Under the pieces are notes generated by a model, which had not been told where the DNA came from, made no database searches, and saw only the letters and a program-made list of their open reading frames with translations. A DNA stretch of 64,000 nucleotides, from assembly GCA_012798535.1 (NCBI GenBank), contig JAAZMZ010000023.1, positions 1-64,000 on the forward strand, read 5' to 3'. This DNA is from Leptolinea sp. (lineage in GTDB: Bacteria; Chloroflexota; Anaerolineae; Anaerolineales; Anaerolineaceae). Below, one piece after another: positions 54,369-63,138 of this stretch. The position numbers were made by a program, and so were the translations under genes. How positions within the stretch are numbered: the stretch's first letter is position 1; every line of letters starts with the position of its first letter.

Positions 54369-54833
54369 ATGGGAAAAATTATCATTAGTGAAAAGCTGAT
54401 CGAATTGGGGATCGACACACCGGAAAAAGGGAAAGCTATCAAGATTCTGGCGGATAAGTTGAAAGCCATGGATTTTGTGAAGGAAGGTTTTTACGAGAAC
54501 GTCATGAAACGCGAAGAAACTTACCCCACCGGATTACCAACTATTATCCCGATTGCACTCTGTCACACCGAAGCACAGTATGTAAAGCAAAGTGCATTAA
54601 CGATTGGCATATTAAAGACACCCATTCAGTTCCATGAGATGGGAACACCTGAGAATCTGCTTAATGTAAATATGATTTTCTTGATGGCGTTGAATGATCC
54701 GAAAGATCAGATCGCCTGGCTGCAAAAAATGGTAGTTGCTTTCAAAAGCAAAGAGACTCTGGAACACATACAGTTCGCGACGAACAAGAGAAAACTGTGC
54801 AAGTACTTGAAAACACTATTTCAATCAGAATGA
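54369..54833 (+). CDS. PTS EIIA, galactitol/fructose type
   Basis: 154 aa. The phosphorylated histidine is H66 in IPIALCHTEAQYV. YPTGLPT and FMALNDPKDQIAWLQKM are family segments. It takes phosphate from HPr and passes it to EIIB. No HPr or EI gene occurs in the window. 60 bases separate it from EIIC. Confidence 0.9.
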   Translation: MGKIIISEKLIELGIDTPEKGKAIKILADKLKAMDFVKEGFYENVMKREETYPTGLPTIIPIALCHTEAQYVKQSALTIGILKTPIQFHEMGTPENLLNVNMIFLMALNDPKDQIAWLQKMVVAFKSKETLEHIQFATNKRKLCKYLKTLFQSE

Positions 54834-54921
54834 AATTGCACACGAAGAAAAAACTTTCAAAAATGGATACATTCTGCAATAATCTAGACAGAAATTAAAA
54901 TTGCAGCGGAGGCGAACTTCA

Positions 54922-55233
54922 ATGGCAAAGAAATCATTAACAATTTTGGCTGTATGCGGTTCTGGTGTTGTTAGTTCTTCCATGATTCAACAGAAGGTGA
55001 AAGAAATCCTGGCTCCTATGGGAGTGGATGCGAATGTCATAGGATTGCTTCCCCAATCGGTACAATCGTATGTCGAACGTGGAGGAATTGACTTTGTCAT
55101 ATCCACGAGCCCAATCCCCGGGAAGATCGATGTCCCGATCATCAAGGGTGTAGCCCTGTTGACCGGTTTTGGCGAAGATGAATGCATTGAAGAAATCACC
55201 AATGTAGCCAAAGATATTCTGGCGAAGAAATAA
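54922..55233 (+). CDS. PTS EIIB, galactitol type
   Basis: 103 aa from ATG 54922 (GGAGGCG upstream). The phospho-cysteine is C12 in ILAVCGSGVVSSSM, the P-loop of the lactose/galactitol EIIB fold. GLLPQSVQSYVERGGIDFVISTSPIP is typical. It phosphorylates the incoming substrate. Confidence 0.92.
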   Translation: MAKKSLTILAVCGSGVVSSSMIQQKVKEILAPMGVDANVIGLLPQSVQSYVERGGIDFVISTSPIPGKIDVPIIKGVALLTGFGEDECIEEITNVAKDILAKK

Positions 55234-55305
55234 TCGCCAGAAGAAAGACACAAAACTTAATGGGCAAGAAAAAACCGAACGAATTCGGTTCTATTAAGTG
55301 TGTCT
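55219..55305 (+). promoter_or_regulatory. Structured RNA region between EIIB and VOC genes
   Basis: Two consecutive folds. First, CTGGCGA/TCGCCAG (55219-55225 with 55234-55240) over the EIIB stop. Second, a nested stem: AGACACA (55246-55252) with TGTGTCT (55299-55305), CTTAAT with ATTAAG (55256-55261, 55293-55298), and AACCGAA with TTCGGTT (55273-55279, 55284-55290) closed by a CGAA loop. No U tract, so a processing or stabilising role is more likely than termination. Confidence 0.5.
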
Positions 55306-55324
55306 GCAGGGAGAATGAATATAC

Positions 55325-55786
55325 ATGGACCTAGGTATCATTCAACTTGACAAACCTGACCAGATAGGAATAGTGGTAAGAAGTGTGGACCAGTTTGTCG
55401 ACAGGTTTAAGGCATTATTCAACATTACTGGTTTTGAGATCATCGACTGGCCGATCCCCGGAACTGATCCAGATTCAACTTATCATGGTGTGAAAGCTGT
55501 CTGGAAAATGCGGACAGCTTTTATTACTCTCGGAAGTCTACAAATTGAAATAGTTGAACCTCTTGAAGGAAACAGTATCTACAAGGATTTTCTCTCAAAA
55601 AATGGCCCTGGTTTGCATCACATCCGTTTTACGGTAACAGATTTTGAAAACAAAATTGTCAGCCTTCAAAAGGCTGGAATTGAAATGATATCCAGCGGGA
55701 AGGGAATGCGGACAAATTCAAGATGGGCTTATTTCGACACGTTTGACTTGCTTGATGGTGTCTATATTGAATTACGAACCGTCTAG
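55325..55786 (+). CDS. VOC superfamily protein, methylmalonyl-CoA epimerase-like
   Basis: 153 aa, two beta-alpha-beta-beta-beta units. Likely metal ligands: Gln13 (PDQIGIVV, where His is usual), the Glu of LQIEIVEP near 80, the His of GLHHIRFTV near 98, and the Glu of VYIELR near 150. Because the first ligand is altered the reaction is uncertain; isomerase, epimerase or lyase are options. It stands between the PTS genes and the RuBisCO-like gene, with 30 bases to the latter, so it probably acts on the same compound. Confidence 0.82.
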   Translation: MDLGIIQLDKPDQIGIVVRSVDQFVDRFKALFNITGFEIIDWPIPGTDPDSTYHGVKAVWKMRTAFITLGSLQIEIVEPLEGNSIYKDFLSKNGPGLHHIRFTVTDFENKIVSLQKAGIEMISSGKGMRTNSRWAYFDTFDLLDGVYIELRTV

Positions 55787-55816
55787 TGGAGATATTTCAA
55801 TATTTGGGTTTAGGTT

Positions 55817-56968
55817 ATGAAGATTCCTGAAGGAATTCAACTGGATTTATCAGGGCAAAGATTTTCTGTGGACTATTCCATATTCTGCCTGACAGAAAAG
55901 GAAGCGATGTCGCGTGCCAGGGAAGTGTGCGTGGAGGAGACTGTTGAATTCCCGGAAAAACTTATCCCGGAAGGAGATATCAAGAATAATATCGTCGGTA
56001 AGGTTGAGCATATTCAGAAAGTAAACGACGGCCATTATCTCGCCTCCATCAGCTTCGCAGTGGAAACCAGTTCAAATGACCTCGTGCAATTATTAAATAT
56101 TCTTTATGGAAATATCAGTATGGCTCCAGGAATCAGGGTGGAATCCGTTACTCTTCCTGATGCCCTTTTGAAAAGATTTAACGGCCCGCGTTTTGGTATG
56201 AACGGAATCAGGGAGTTGCTAGGGGTGCGAGAACGCCCAATTCTCAGTACGGCCATCAAACCCATGGGTTTAAGCCCCGTAAGACTGGGGGAGATGGCTT
56301 ATGAAATGGCCATTGGGGGAATTGATATCATAAAAGACGATCACGGACTGGCGAATCAGTCGTTCTGTCCTTTTGAAGAAAGAATTGATCGCGTTACTGA
56401 AGCGATTGCCAAAGCCAATCATGAAACAGGAAGAAAGAGTCTTTATCTGCCAAATATAACAGCACCTACAGATCTGATCCTGAAACGGGCGCAGTACGCG
56501 AAAAAAACCGGAGCAGATGGATTTCTATTGATTTCTTCGTTGGTAGGCTGGGATACCATGCGGTGGCTGGCCGATATTGACGAGCTTCAATTACCCATCA
56601 TGTGCCATCCTGCCTTTTATGGAATTTATTACCAGAGCAAGAAAATGGGGTTTTCTGCAAAAGCCATATATGGACAGATACCCAGACTGGCCGGTGCGGA
56701 TGCCGTGATCTTCCCCAACTATATCGGCAGGTTTCCATCCACCAAAGCAGACTGCCTGAGTGTTATCCATTCTGCCACACAACCCATGGGAAAAATATTG
56801 CCCACTTTTCCCTGTCCCGGAGGCGGGCTTACTCTCGACCGTTTCCCTGAATATAAAGACGTCTATGGCAAGGATGTGATCTACCTTATGGGGGGCGGAT
56901 TACATCATGGGGAATCACTGGTGGATACCTGCCGGCAATTCAGAAAAATGGTGGAGAATATTAGGTAA
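55817..56968 (+). CDS. RuBisCO-like protein (form IV)
   Basis: 383 aa. Large-subunit fold with N-terminal domain (1-120) and TIM barrel. Lys148 (STAIKPMG) matches RuBisCO Lys175, and Lys173-Asp174-Asp175-His176 (IIKDDHG) aligns with the metal-binding Lys201-x-Asp203-Glu204, so Glu204 is replaced by His. His264 (CHPAF) matches His294; PCPGGGLT and MGGGLH are phosphate-binding glycines. Loss of Glu204 rules out normal CO2 fixation and marks a RuBisCO-like protein. Known relatives are enolases in methionine salvage, isomerases and decarboxylases such as the 3-oxo-isoapionate-4-phosphate enzymes. Last gene of the PTS operon. Confidence 0.92.
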   Translation: MKIPEGIQLDLSGQRFSVDYSIFCLTEKEAMSRAREVCVEETVEFPEKLIPEGDIKNNIVGKVEHIQKVNDGHYLASISFAVETSSNDLVQLLNILYGNISMAPGIRVESVTLPDALLKRFNGPRFGMNGIRELLGVRERPILSTAIKPMGLSPVRLGEMAYEMAIGGIDIIKDDHGLANQSFCPFEERIDRVTEAIAKANHETGRKSLYLPNITAPTDLILKRAQYAKKTGADGFLLISSLVGWDTMRWLADIDELQLPIMCHPAFYGIYYQSKKMGFSAKAIYGQIPRLAGADAVIFPNYIGRFPSTKADCLSVIHSATQPMGKILPTFPCPGGGLTLDRFPEYKDVYGKDVIYLMGGGLHHGESLVDTCRQFRKMVENIR

Positions 56969-57023
56969 GCCCATAGAATAGATGGTTTTCAGCAACAGAC
57001 AGATAAAAGCCCAGTTATTGTGC

Positions 57024-57920
57024 TTATAGCGAGACAGGTGCGGGATTTGACTGAATGGCGCGTAAGGCCTGATATTTTTCCGCCTCAGAAACCGCGAATT
57101 CAACGATCAATCCGGGGATGTCGACGCCGGTGAGAGGTACCGTAGAATGAAATTCCATGGTGTGGTTGACCTCATTGACCAGGAATCCGCGTTCCGGATC
57201 TTCCAATAGGTCAACTGCAATGGCCCCACCGCCCACCGCCTGTGCTACAGCCAGGCTGATCTGATCAATATCAGGAGTGACCGGGCAGATTTCCGCCAGC
57301 CCGCCGCGAGCTGTGTTGGTGATCCAATGGGGGGAATTGCGGTAAATGGCGCAGACAGTTTTACCTCCAATGACAAAAGAGCGGATATCACGGCCGGGTT
57401 TATTGATGAATTCCTGCATATAGAATACCGAATGTTGGAAGGAACCAAGTTGTTCTTTATGCTCCAGAATGGCTTCAGCCGCGTCGCGATCATTGATTTT
57501 TGCCAGCAAGCGTCCCCATGAACCTACCACCGGTTTCAATACGATTGGAAATCCAATCCGCTCCATGGTTTCAAGCGCGGCTTCAGGGGTGAAAGCCACC
57601 CATACTCTCGGTTGTGGAATGCCGGCATTATTCAGCGCCACGGAGGTTGTCAGTTTATCACCACAGGTGGCTGCTACCTGATACATATTCACAGTTGGAA
57701 TACCCCACGAATTTAATACCTGGGTCAGATAGAGCCCGTTTTTAAAGGACAGACAGCGTTCAATAACAACGTCATATTGTTCCCACTGACCCGGATCTGA
57801 AAGCAATAACACGGCCTGTCGATCATCAATTTTGTCATACGGAATTCCTCGTTTTTCAAGCGCTTCAAATATCCAGCGTTCTTCAACGCGTACTCTGGAA
57901 TATAGAACGGCAACTTTCAT
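57024..57920 (-). CDS. lysX: LysX, alpha-aminoadipate-LysW ligase
   Basis: 298 aa, ATP-grasp fold of the RimK group. [17 protein letters not shown] at the N-terminus, then [43 protein letters not shown] and [12 protein letters not shown] are typical of LysX. It joins L-2-aminoadipate to the C-terminal Glu of the carrier LysW. It ends the lysine operon, 18 bases after the homoisocitrate dehydrogenase gene. LysW itself is not in the window. Confidence 0.93.
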   Translation of the reverse strand: MKVAVLYSRVRVEERWIFEALEKRGIPYDKIDDRQAVLLLSDPGQWEQYDVVIERCLSFKNGLYLTQVLNSWGIPTVNMYQVAATCGDKLTTSVALNNAGIPQPRVWVAFTPEAALETMERIGFPIVLKPVVGSWGRLLAKINDRDAAEAILEHKEQLGSFQHSVFYMQEFINKPGRDIRSFVIGGKTVCAIYRNSPHWITNTARGGLAEICPVTPDIDQISLAVAQAVGGGAIAVDLLEDPERGFLVNEVNHTMEFHSTVPLTGVDIPGLIVEFAVSEAEKYQALRAIQSNPAPVSL

Positions 57921-57938
57921 CGTATATCTCCTTATAAA

Positions 57939-58955
57939 TCAGTGCAATCTCTTCAGGATTGCCTGTGTAATAGCTTCAGTCCGGGTAGTGAGATCGATCT
58001 TTCGATCCTTTACGGGTATATCTTCCGATAGAGCTTGATAGACGGCGTTCTCAATCCTGTTTGCAGCCGGATCATCGTCCCAGAAATAGCGCAGTAAAAG
58101 AGCGCTACTCAGGATAGCCGCGATGGGATTGGCAATACCCTTACCGGCAATATCCGGAGCCGAACCGTGTACAGGCTCCGCCACCGCGATCCCATCACCA
58201 AGGTTTATAGAAGGTGCCAGACCCATCCCGCCTCCCCAGTATGCGGCTTCATCGGAGAGGATATCTCCAAACAGATTCGTTGTAACAAGGACATCCAGTT
58301 TCTCCGGTTCACTGATGATCTTCATGGCGGCCGTATCCACCAGAATTTCATCGACGACCCAGTTTTCACCGGCGTGAAATTCCAGGTCTGCCACTTCACG
58401 GACTGTGTCGCGAAACAGACCATCCGAAACTGGCAGGATATTGGCTTTGTGGATGATGGATAATCGAGACCGGCCTCCGGATTTGACCAGCGATACAGCC
58501 CTTTGCGCGATTCTCCGGGAAGCATTACGGGTGATCACCCTCTCGGCAATACTGATCTCACCGTCGGATTGTTCACGACCGGAATAAAGTCCTTCTGTGT
58601 TTTCTCGTACGATGATCAAATCGACATCCGGACGAGGAGACAGGCCGGGCAGACTTTTGACAGGTCGGATATTCGAATACAGGTCAAGTTCCTGGCGCAA
58701 GGTGATAATGGCACTGCGATAACCATCCACTTTACGTGCCGGAGAAGACACAGCTCCAAATAAGGCGGCACCACAATCGCGTATGCATTGCAATGTTTTA
58801 TCCGGAACGGATTTGCCTGTCTTCTGGAAACACTCCCAACCGGCTTCAGCCGACTCAAACTGAAGATCAGGTACGGCGACTTGCAGCACTTGAACCGCTG
58901 CCGGAATCACTTCTTTTCCAATGCCATCCCCATCGATAACACACAGTCTGGGCAT
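57939..58955 (-). CDS. Homoisocitrate dehydrogenase
   Basis: 338 aa, isopropylmalate/isocitrate dehydrogenase family. GDGIGKEVIPA at the start, then the substrate segment SSPARKVDGYRSAIITLRQELDLYSNIRP (near 72-100), whose RKV and YRS residues resemble Thermus homoisocitrate dehydrogenase rather than LeuB. VRENTEGLYSGRE and GSAPDIAGKGIANPIAAI are family motifs. It oxidises homoisocitrate to 2-oxoadipate with NAD+. Operon context supports the lysine role. It might also act on isocitrate. Confidence 0.88.
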   Translation of the reverse strand: MPRLCVIDGDGIGKEVIPAAVQVLQVAVPDLQFESAEAGWECFQKTGKSVPDKTLQCIRDCGAALFGAVSSPARKVDGYRSAIITLRQELDLYSNIRPVKSLPGLSPRPDVDLIIVRENTEGLYSGREQSDGEISIAERVITRNASRRIAQRAVSLVKSGGRSRLSIIHKANILPVSDGLFRDTVREVADLEFHAGENWVVDEILVDTAAMKIISEPEKLDVLVTTNLFGDILSDEAAYWGGGMGLAPSINLGDGIAVAEPVHGSAPDIAGKGIANPIAAILSSALLLRYFWDDDPAANRIENAVYQALSEDIPVKDRKIDLTTRTEAITQAILKRLH

Positions 58956-58957
58956 GA

Positions 58958-59452
58958 TTACTGCTCTCCCGGAAAATGACCGTTCTGGCGGACGTACTCG
59001 ACCACACCACCGGCCGATATGATTTGCCGGGCAAAATCCGGCATTGGGGGAAGAACGAACATCTGTCCCTGCCAGCCAATTTTTCCCGCCAGAAAATCAA
59101 AAACTACGCTGTCACCATCCTGCACGCTGGTAACCACCTGCGGCGCTTCGAACAGGGGAATACCCAGATTAATTGCGTTTCGATAAAAGATGCGGGCAAA
59201 GCTGAGCGCGATTATGGCGCCGACTTTTCGACGGCGAAGTGCCTCAACCGCATATTCACGCGAGGAACCGCAGCCAAAGTTCTCAAGAGCCACGATAATA
59301 TCCCCGGGCCGGGCATTCTTCGCGAAATCCGGGCGGGCTTCAATGAACGCCGCCTCCGCTACGTCCGCATCGGGGCGCATATATGGGGCGTAACGACCCG
59401 GTACGATTTGATCGGTATCAACATCAGCTCCAAATTTCCAGATTCTTGCCAT
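58958..59452 (-). CDS. lysU: Homoaconitase small subunit
   Basis: 164 aa. GADVDTDQIVPGRYAP near the N-terminus and the swivel-loop motif NFGCGSSREYAVEAL (near 57-71) with Ala/Ser residues are the LeuD/HacB family. It pairs with the large subunit encoded upstream to convert homocitrate to homoisocitrate. Its stop is 2 bases before the dehydrogenase start. Confidence 0.92.
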   Translation of the reverse strand: MARIWKFGADVDTDQIVPGRYAPYMRPDADVAEAAFIEARPDFAKNARPGDIIVALENFGCGSSREYAVEALRRRKVGAIIALSFARIFYRNAINLGIPLFEAPQVVTSVQDGDSVVFDFLAGKIGWQGQMFVLPPMPDFARQIISAGGVVEYVRQNGHFPGEQ

Positions 59453-59461
59453 TTTGTCCTC

Positions 59462-60694
59462 CTATATTTCCCGTGGATCAGTGATCTGGCCGCATAAGGC
59501 GGTGGCAGCCGCCACAGCGGGTGATGCGAGATAAATCCTGGAAGTAGGTGCACCCATGCGTCCTTTGAAGTTACGGTTAGCCGTGGAAAGGCAGACATCC
59601 CCATCGCCAAGCGTTCCATTGTGCCGTCCCATACACATTCCACATCCGGGGGAGGTGATCAGCGCGCCGGCTTCTATAAGGGTGGCCAGAGTGCCGTCAG
59701 ATGCCGCTTTGCTCATCTCTCTACTGGACGCAGGAGTAACGATCATACGCACTCCCTTTGAAACATGTTTTCCTCGTAACAACCCTGCCGCCAGTGCCAG
59801 ATCGTCATACCGGCCGTTCGTGCATGTACCCAGGAACACGGTATCCACGTGGGTACCTGCAACTTCCGATATGTCCTGCACATGGTCAACCGCATGGGGA
59901 ACAGCCACCTGCGGGCAGACTTGAGTAAGGTCAATTTCTACGGTTCTCGCGTACTCAGCAGCCGGATCAATATACAACCACTCAGGGTTTTCAAAGGTAG
60001 CTGGCAGATTGCCAGTTGGCGGAATGATCCCCACCTTGGCGCCCATTTCGACGGCCATACTTGCCAGAGTCTGGCGGCCGGGCAGGGAAAGCCAATCCAG
60101 GCCGTGGTATTCCAATGCCATATAATTGGCGCCGGATATGGTCAAGATCTTGCCGACATTCAATGCCATATCTTTCACATCCACAAGTGGGGAAAGCATT
60201 CCGGAAAAAATGATCCGGATCGTCTCGGGGACGCGCAGCCAGGTTTTACCTGTCGCCCAGATCAAGGCCACATCGGTGGAACCCATACCAGTTCCAAAGG
60301 CGCCAACCGCGCCGTAGCTAGTCGAGTGGGAATCCGCACCGATGACTACTGCGCCTGGTGATGCAATGCCTTCTTCAACCAGAACCTGATGGCAGATACC
60401 CCGACCTACATCGAACAGGCGAATATTTTGTTCGTGGGCGAAACGGCGCACCAAATTTTGCAAGTCTGCTGTTCCGACGGTGGAAGCCGGAGAAACGTGA
60501 TCGAACACAAAAACCAGGCGGTCAGGATATTTCACTTTTGACACGCCGAGTTCCTCTTTCAGAATTTTGATGATCGAGGGTGTGAGAGAGTCGTGACTCA
60601 TCACAGCATCGGGTTCGATGACCACAAATTCACCCGGTTTTACATCTTTTCCCGCTTTGTGCGAGAGTATTTGTTCGGATAATGTCTGTGCCAT
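59462..60694 (-). CDS. lysT: Homoaconitase large subunit
   Basis: 410 aa from ATG 60694 (AAGGAAA upstream). It has the LeuC/aconitase type [4Fe-4S] ligands in FLGTCTNGRYDDL and PGCGMCMGRHNG, and the ADSHSTSYGAVGAFGTGMGSTD motif near 105. By sequence it could be LeuC, but it is embedded in the lysine operon with a matching small subunit, so homoaconitase is inferred. Confidence 0.92.
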   Translation of the reverse strand: MAQTLSEQILSHKAGKDVKPGEFVVIEPDAVMSHDSLTPSIIKILKEELGVSKVKYPDRLVFVFDHVSPASTVGTADLQNLVRRFAHEQNIRLFDVGRGICHQVLVEEGIASPGAVVIGADSHSTSYGAVGAFGTGMGSTDVALIWATGKTWLRVPETIRIIFSGMLSPLVDVKDMALNVGKILTISGANYMALEYHGLDWLSLPGRQTLASMAVEMGAKVGIIPPTGNLPATFENPEWLYIDPAAEYARTVEIDLTQVCPQVAVPHAVDHVQDISEVAGTHVDTVFLGTCTNGRYDDLALAAGLLRGKHVSKGVRMIVTPASSREMSKAASDGTLATLIEAGALITSPGCGMCMGRHNGTLGDGDVCLSTANRNFKGRMGAPTSRIYLASPAVAAATALCGQITDPREI

Positions 60695-60722
60695 TATAGA
60701 TTTCCTTGTCTTTAGAGATATT

Positions 60723-61883
60723 TCAAGCGGCTTCGGGTATAGCCTCAGATTCAATTTGCTTGTTGCGCATAGCATAAAGCAGACTGTCGACTTCATCCAG
60801 TGTCAATGGATGCAGATCCGCGAGTGTCTTGACCTCTTCCGTGATGCGTTTGATCTCATCATCCGATAATTCCAGGCCGAGTTGATCGGCGCGATACCGA
60901 ATGGCATTCCAACCGGTCAACCGGTGTGCAATGTGGATATAGCGGGTGAGACCGAAATCTTCAGGCTTTAATACTTCATATGTCGAAGGATTGTTCAAGA
61001 CAGCTTTTGTGTGTATGCCTGCTTTATGTGTGAAAGCAGAGAAACCCGTTATGTAATTATTGAAAGGAATATCCACATTGACCAGTTGAGCAATCACTTG
61101 ATCCAGATGCATCAGAAGGGGAAGCTGGTATTTGGTGACATAAGCCGGATTGACAGAATAGACCCGGGCAACCAGACCACCCAGCGAAGTTATACCGTTG
61201 CGTTCACCAATGCCCAGAATGGTTGTGTCGATATGTGTGGCGCCGGCTTCCAACGCGGCAAAGGCGTTGGCAATCGCGCAGCCGGTATCGTTATGCCCGT
61301 GAAATTCGATATCGGCTTTGATACGCTTTCGCAGCCTGGAAACCAGATCATAGATTTGCCTGGGATTCCCAATACCAACCGTATCAGCAATACCAACGCG
61401 GTGCACGCCGATCTTATCGACAGCTTCATATACCTTGAAAAGGTCATCCGGTTCAGACCGCAGGGTATCTTCCGTACTAAAGCGCATTTCTACATTCTGC
61501 TTTTTCAAGTATTCAAAAACATTCTGCGCAAGATCGATGATCTCGTTGATGCTTTTCCCATGGCTGAAATCCCGCAATTTGGATGAGGTGCCAATGACCA
61601 CGTCGACACCGTTAACTCCGGTTTCAACTGCCATTTTGACATCATCGAGATTGCATCGCGTGTGAGTGAGTGTCTTGGTTTTCAAACCCAGCCGGGCAAT
61701 GGCAGCGCAGTCTTTTTCACTCTGGGGAGAGGCACAGGGCGTGGTGAGCTCGATATATTCCACACCGAACGCATCCAGAAGAGACGCGATGCGAATCTTC
61801 TGCTCAGTAGTAAAAAACGCGTTTACAAACTGCTCTCCCTCCCGCAATGTTGATTCAATGATTGAAAATTTCTCCAAACTCAT
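60723..61883 (-). CDS. Homocitrate synthase
   Basis: 386 aa. The DRE-TIM metal-binding motif is altered to [10 protein letters not shown] (residues 10-19). [36 protein letters not shown] (near 195-230) is the homocitrate synthase signature, which distinguishes it from LeuA. The C-terminal domain is short. It condenses 2-oxoglutarate with acetyl-CoA, the first step of the aminoadipate pathway. GGAGGA precedes the ATG. The attenuator directly upstream (61905-61994) should control it. Confidence 0.93.
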   Translation of the reverse strand: MSLEKFSIIESTLREGEQFVNAFFTTEQKIRIASLLDAFGVEYIELTTPCASPQSEKDCAAIARLGLKTKTLTHTRCNLDDVKMAVETGVNGVDVVIGTSSKLRDFSHGKSINEIIDLAQNVFEYLKKQNVEMRFSTEDTLRSEPDDLFKVYEAVDKIGVHRVGIADTVGIGNPRQIYDLVSRLRKRIKADIEFHGHNDTGCAIANAFAALEAGATHIDTTILGIGERNGITSLGGLVARVYSVNPAYVTKYQLPLLMHLDQVIAQLVNVDIPFNNYITGFSAFTHKAGIHTKAVLNNPSTYEVLKPEDFGLTRYIHIAHRLTGWNAIRYRADQLGLELSDDEIKRITEEVKTLADLHPLTLDEVDSLLYAMRNKQIESEAIPEAA

Positions 61884-61904
61884 TTCTTCCTCCTTGTGTT
61901 GTAG

Positions 61905-61946
61905 AAAAAATTGAGCGGATTTGCCATTTTCTGGTAAATCCGCTCA
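61905..61946 (-). terminator. Attenuator terminator upstream of homocitrate synthase
   Basis: On the minus strand TGAGCGGATTT (61946-61936) pairs perfectly with AAATCCGCTCA (61922-61912), 13-base loop, then A and TTTTTT (61910-61905). It is 21 bases before the homocitrate synthase ATG. Confidence 0.9.
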
Positions 61947-61994
61947 TTAACCAAATTCCCGGTTTACAATCGCGAATTACCAGAGTACCTCTGG
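61905..61994 (-). promoter_or_regulatory. Lysine-responsive transcription attenuator (protector, antiterminator, terminator)
   Basis: Minus strand. Region 1 CCAGAG (61994-61989) pairs with region 2a CTCTGG (61985-61980) around a GTA loop. Region 2 (TCTGGTAATTCGC, 61984-61972) can instead pair with region 3 (GCGGATTTACCAGA, 61943-61930), 8 perfect pairs plus four more around one mismatch and one bulge. Region 3 overlaps the terminator's 5' arm, and region 4 is AAATCCGCTCA (61922-61912). The Lys-Lys codons end at 61995, immediately before region 1. Confidence 0.85.
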
Positions 61995-62060
61995 CTTCTT
62001 ACCCTTGGCGAGCTGCTTAGCATTGGAAATTTCACACGATATAAATGCAAATGAATTCAT
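61977..62060 (-). CDS. Lys-rich 27-aa leader peptide of the attenuator
   Basis: ATG 62060 has GGAAAGGA 7 bases upstream. The peptide (MNSFAFISCEISNAKQLAKG, then KKPEVLW) has Lys at 15, 19, 21 and 22, the last two as tandem AAG codons. Stop TAA at 61977. It starts 19 bases after the lysK stop. It lacks the cysteine motifs and EDWGE tail of LysW, so it is not the carrier protein. Confidence 0.85.
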   Translation of the reverse strand: MNSFAFISCEISNAKQLAKGKKPEVLW

Positions 62061-62079
62061 AAACAATCCTTTCCACGGA

Positions 62080-63138
62080 TTAAAGACACTGGATTCGTTC
62101 CAATGCCGTAGTCAACACCTGGATTCCTTTCAAAAATTCAGAGAGCACAATGTGCTCATTTGCCGTATGATCCAGATTCGAATCTCCGGCTCCGTAAGCG
62201 ATCATCGGGCAATTCCATACAGGTCCAACCAGATTCATATCAGATGTCCCGGTTTTCAGTTTGAATCCGGGTGCACCGCCGTTAGCACGAATGGCATGAA
62301 GGAAACTTTTTACCAATGTTGTGTTCTTTTCACCCTGATAGGCTGGCATGTAATCGACAGTCTTAAAAACAGGTTGATTTCCGGCTTTTTCAGCAGCCTT
62401 TGATAAGAGTCCCTCCAATAATGGCAGATCGACTTCTCTGGGAAGACGAATATTGATATCCAGAATGGCATTGTCTTCAAAGCCATCCGAGGTAGATCTC
62501 ATTCCACGGATGGATGGGGATAGCCGGTCAAAAACCCTGGTTTTACCGGCGTTCAACTCTTCAATATCATTTGTCAGTTGATTCCAGAAACGAAATATCT
62601 GGTCACAAGCACTGGTGATACCGGAAGCCGTATGGGATGAAGGTTGCACGATGGAGGCTTCCGACCAGAAGCTGCCTTTGTACCCAAGGGTGATCGATTC
62701 CCAGCCGCTGGGTTCACCAATAACCACCATCTCAGGAGCAGGATAAGTTTTACACAGATGACGGGCGCCGAGTGAATCTCCCTCTTCACCCACCGCACCG
62801 ATTACCGTGATCCGCCAGTCTGAAGTTAGTGATGCCTGTGCGCCCGCAAAAATAAAAGAGGCGAGTGGACCTTTCGCGTCCACAGCGCCTCTTCCATATA
62901 GAATTTCGTTTTCCATTCGGACGGCAATTTTCCCCGGGACTGTATCAATATGCCCCAGTAAAAGGATTTCACGAGAGCCGCTGCCAATGGTGCCGACCGC
63001 GTTGCCTGCCTCATCCCGATGAGCCTGAAAACCAAACTGCCGCATGCTTTCAATCATGAAGCTGACCGCATCGGTTTCATACCCCGTAGGGCTGAAACGC
63101 TGCAACAGTTCGGTCAACAGGCGGATGGCATCCATCAT
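62080..63138 (-). CDS. lysK: LysK, [LysW]-lysine hydrolase
   Basis: 352 aa, M20 metallopeptidase. Zinc ligands are in LLGHIDTVPGKI, GRGAVDAKGPLAS and GAVGEEGDSLGARH (catalytic Glu-Glu). Loss of the long insertion typical of ArgE fits LysK. It releases lysine from the LysW carrier. It overlaps lysJ by 1 base (TAATG). Confidence 0.9.
   Translation of the reverse strand: MMDAIRLLTELLQRFSPTGYETDAVSFMIESMRQFGFQAHRDEAGNAVGTIGSGSREILLLGHIDTVPGKIAVRMENEILYGRGAVDAKGPLASFIFAGAQASLTSDWRITVIGAVGEEGDSLGARHLCKTYPAPEMVVIGEPSGWESITLGYKGSFWSEASIVQPSSHTASGITSACDQIFRFWNQLTNDIEELNAGKTRVFDRLSPSIRGMRSTSDGFEDNAILDINIRLPREVDLPLLEGLLSKAAEKAGNQPVFKTVDYMPAYQGEKNTTLVKSFLHAIRANGGAPGFKLKTGTSDMNLVGPVWNCPMIAYGAGDSNLDHTANEHIVLSEFLKGIQVLTTALERIQCL

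Noticed and set aside
54836-54905. Third TGCA operator upstream of EIIB
   Set aside because: TGCA occurs three times, but the spacing (38 and 27 bases) is not in helical phase.
55817-56968. Genuine CO2-fixing RuBisCO
   Set aside because: The metal-binding Glu204 position is His, the protein is short, and no phosphoribulokinase or small subunit is nearby.
61977-62060. Short ORF as a LysW carrier protein
   Set aside because: It has one cysteine, no CxxC pairs and no acidic EDWGE tail; the attenuator explains it better.
61905-62079. Lysine riboswitch (L box) upstream of homocitrate synthase
   Set aside because: The region between lysK and the gene is about 180 bases with a translated leader and simple alternative hairpins; the L-box junction elements are not present.
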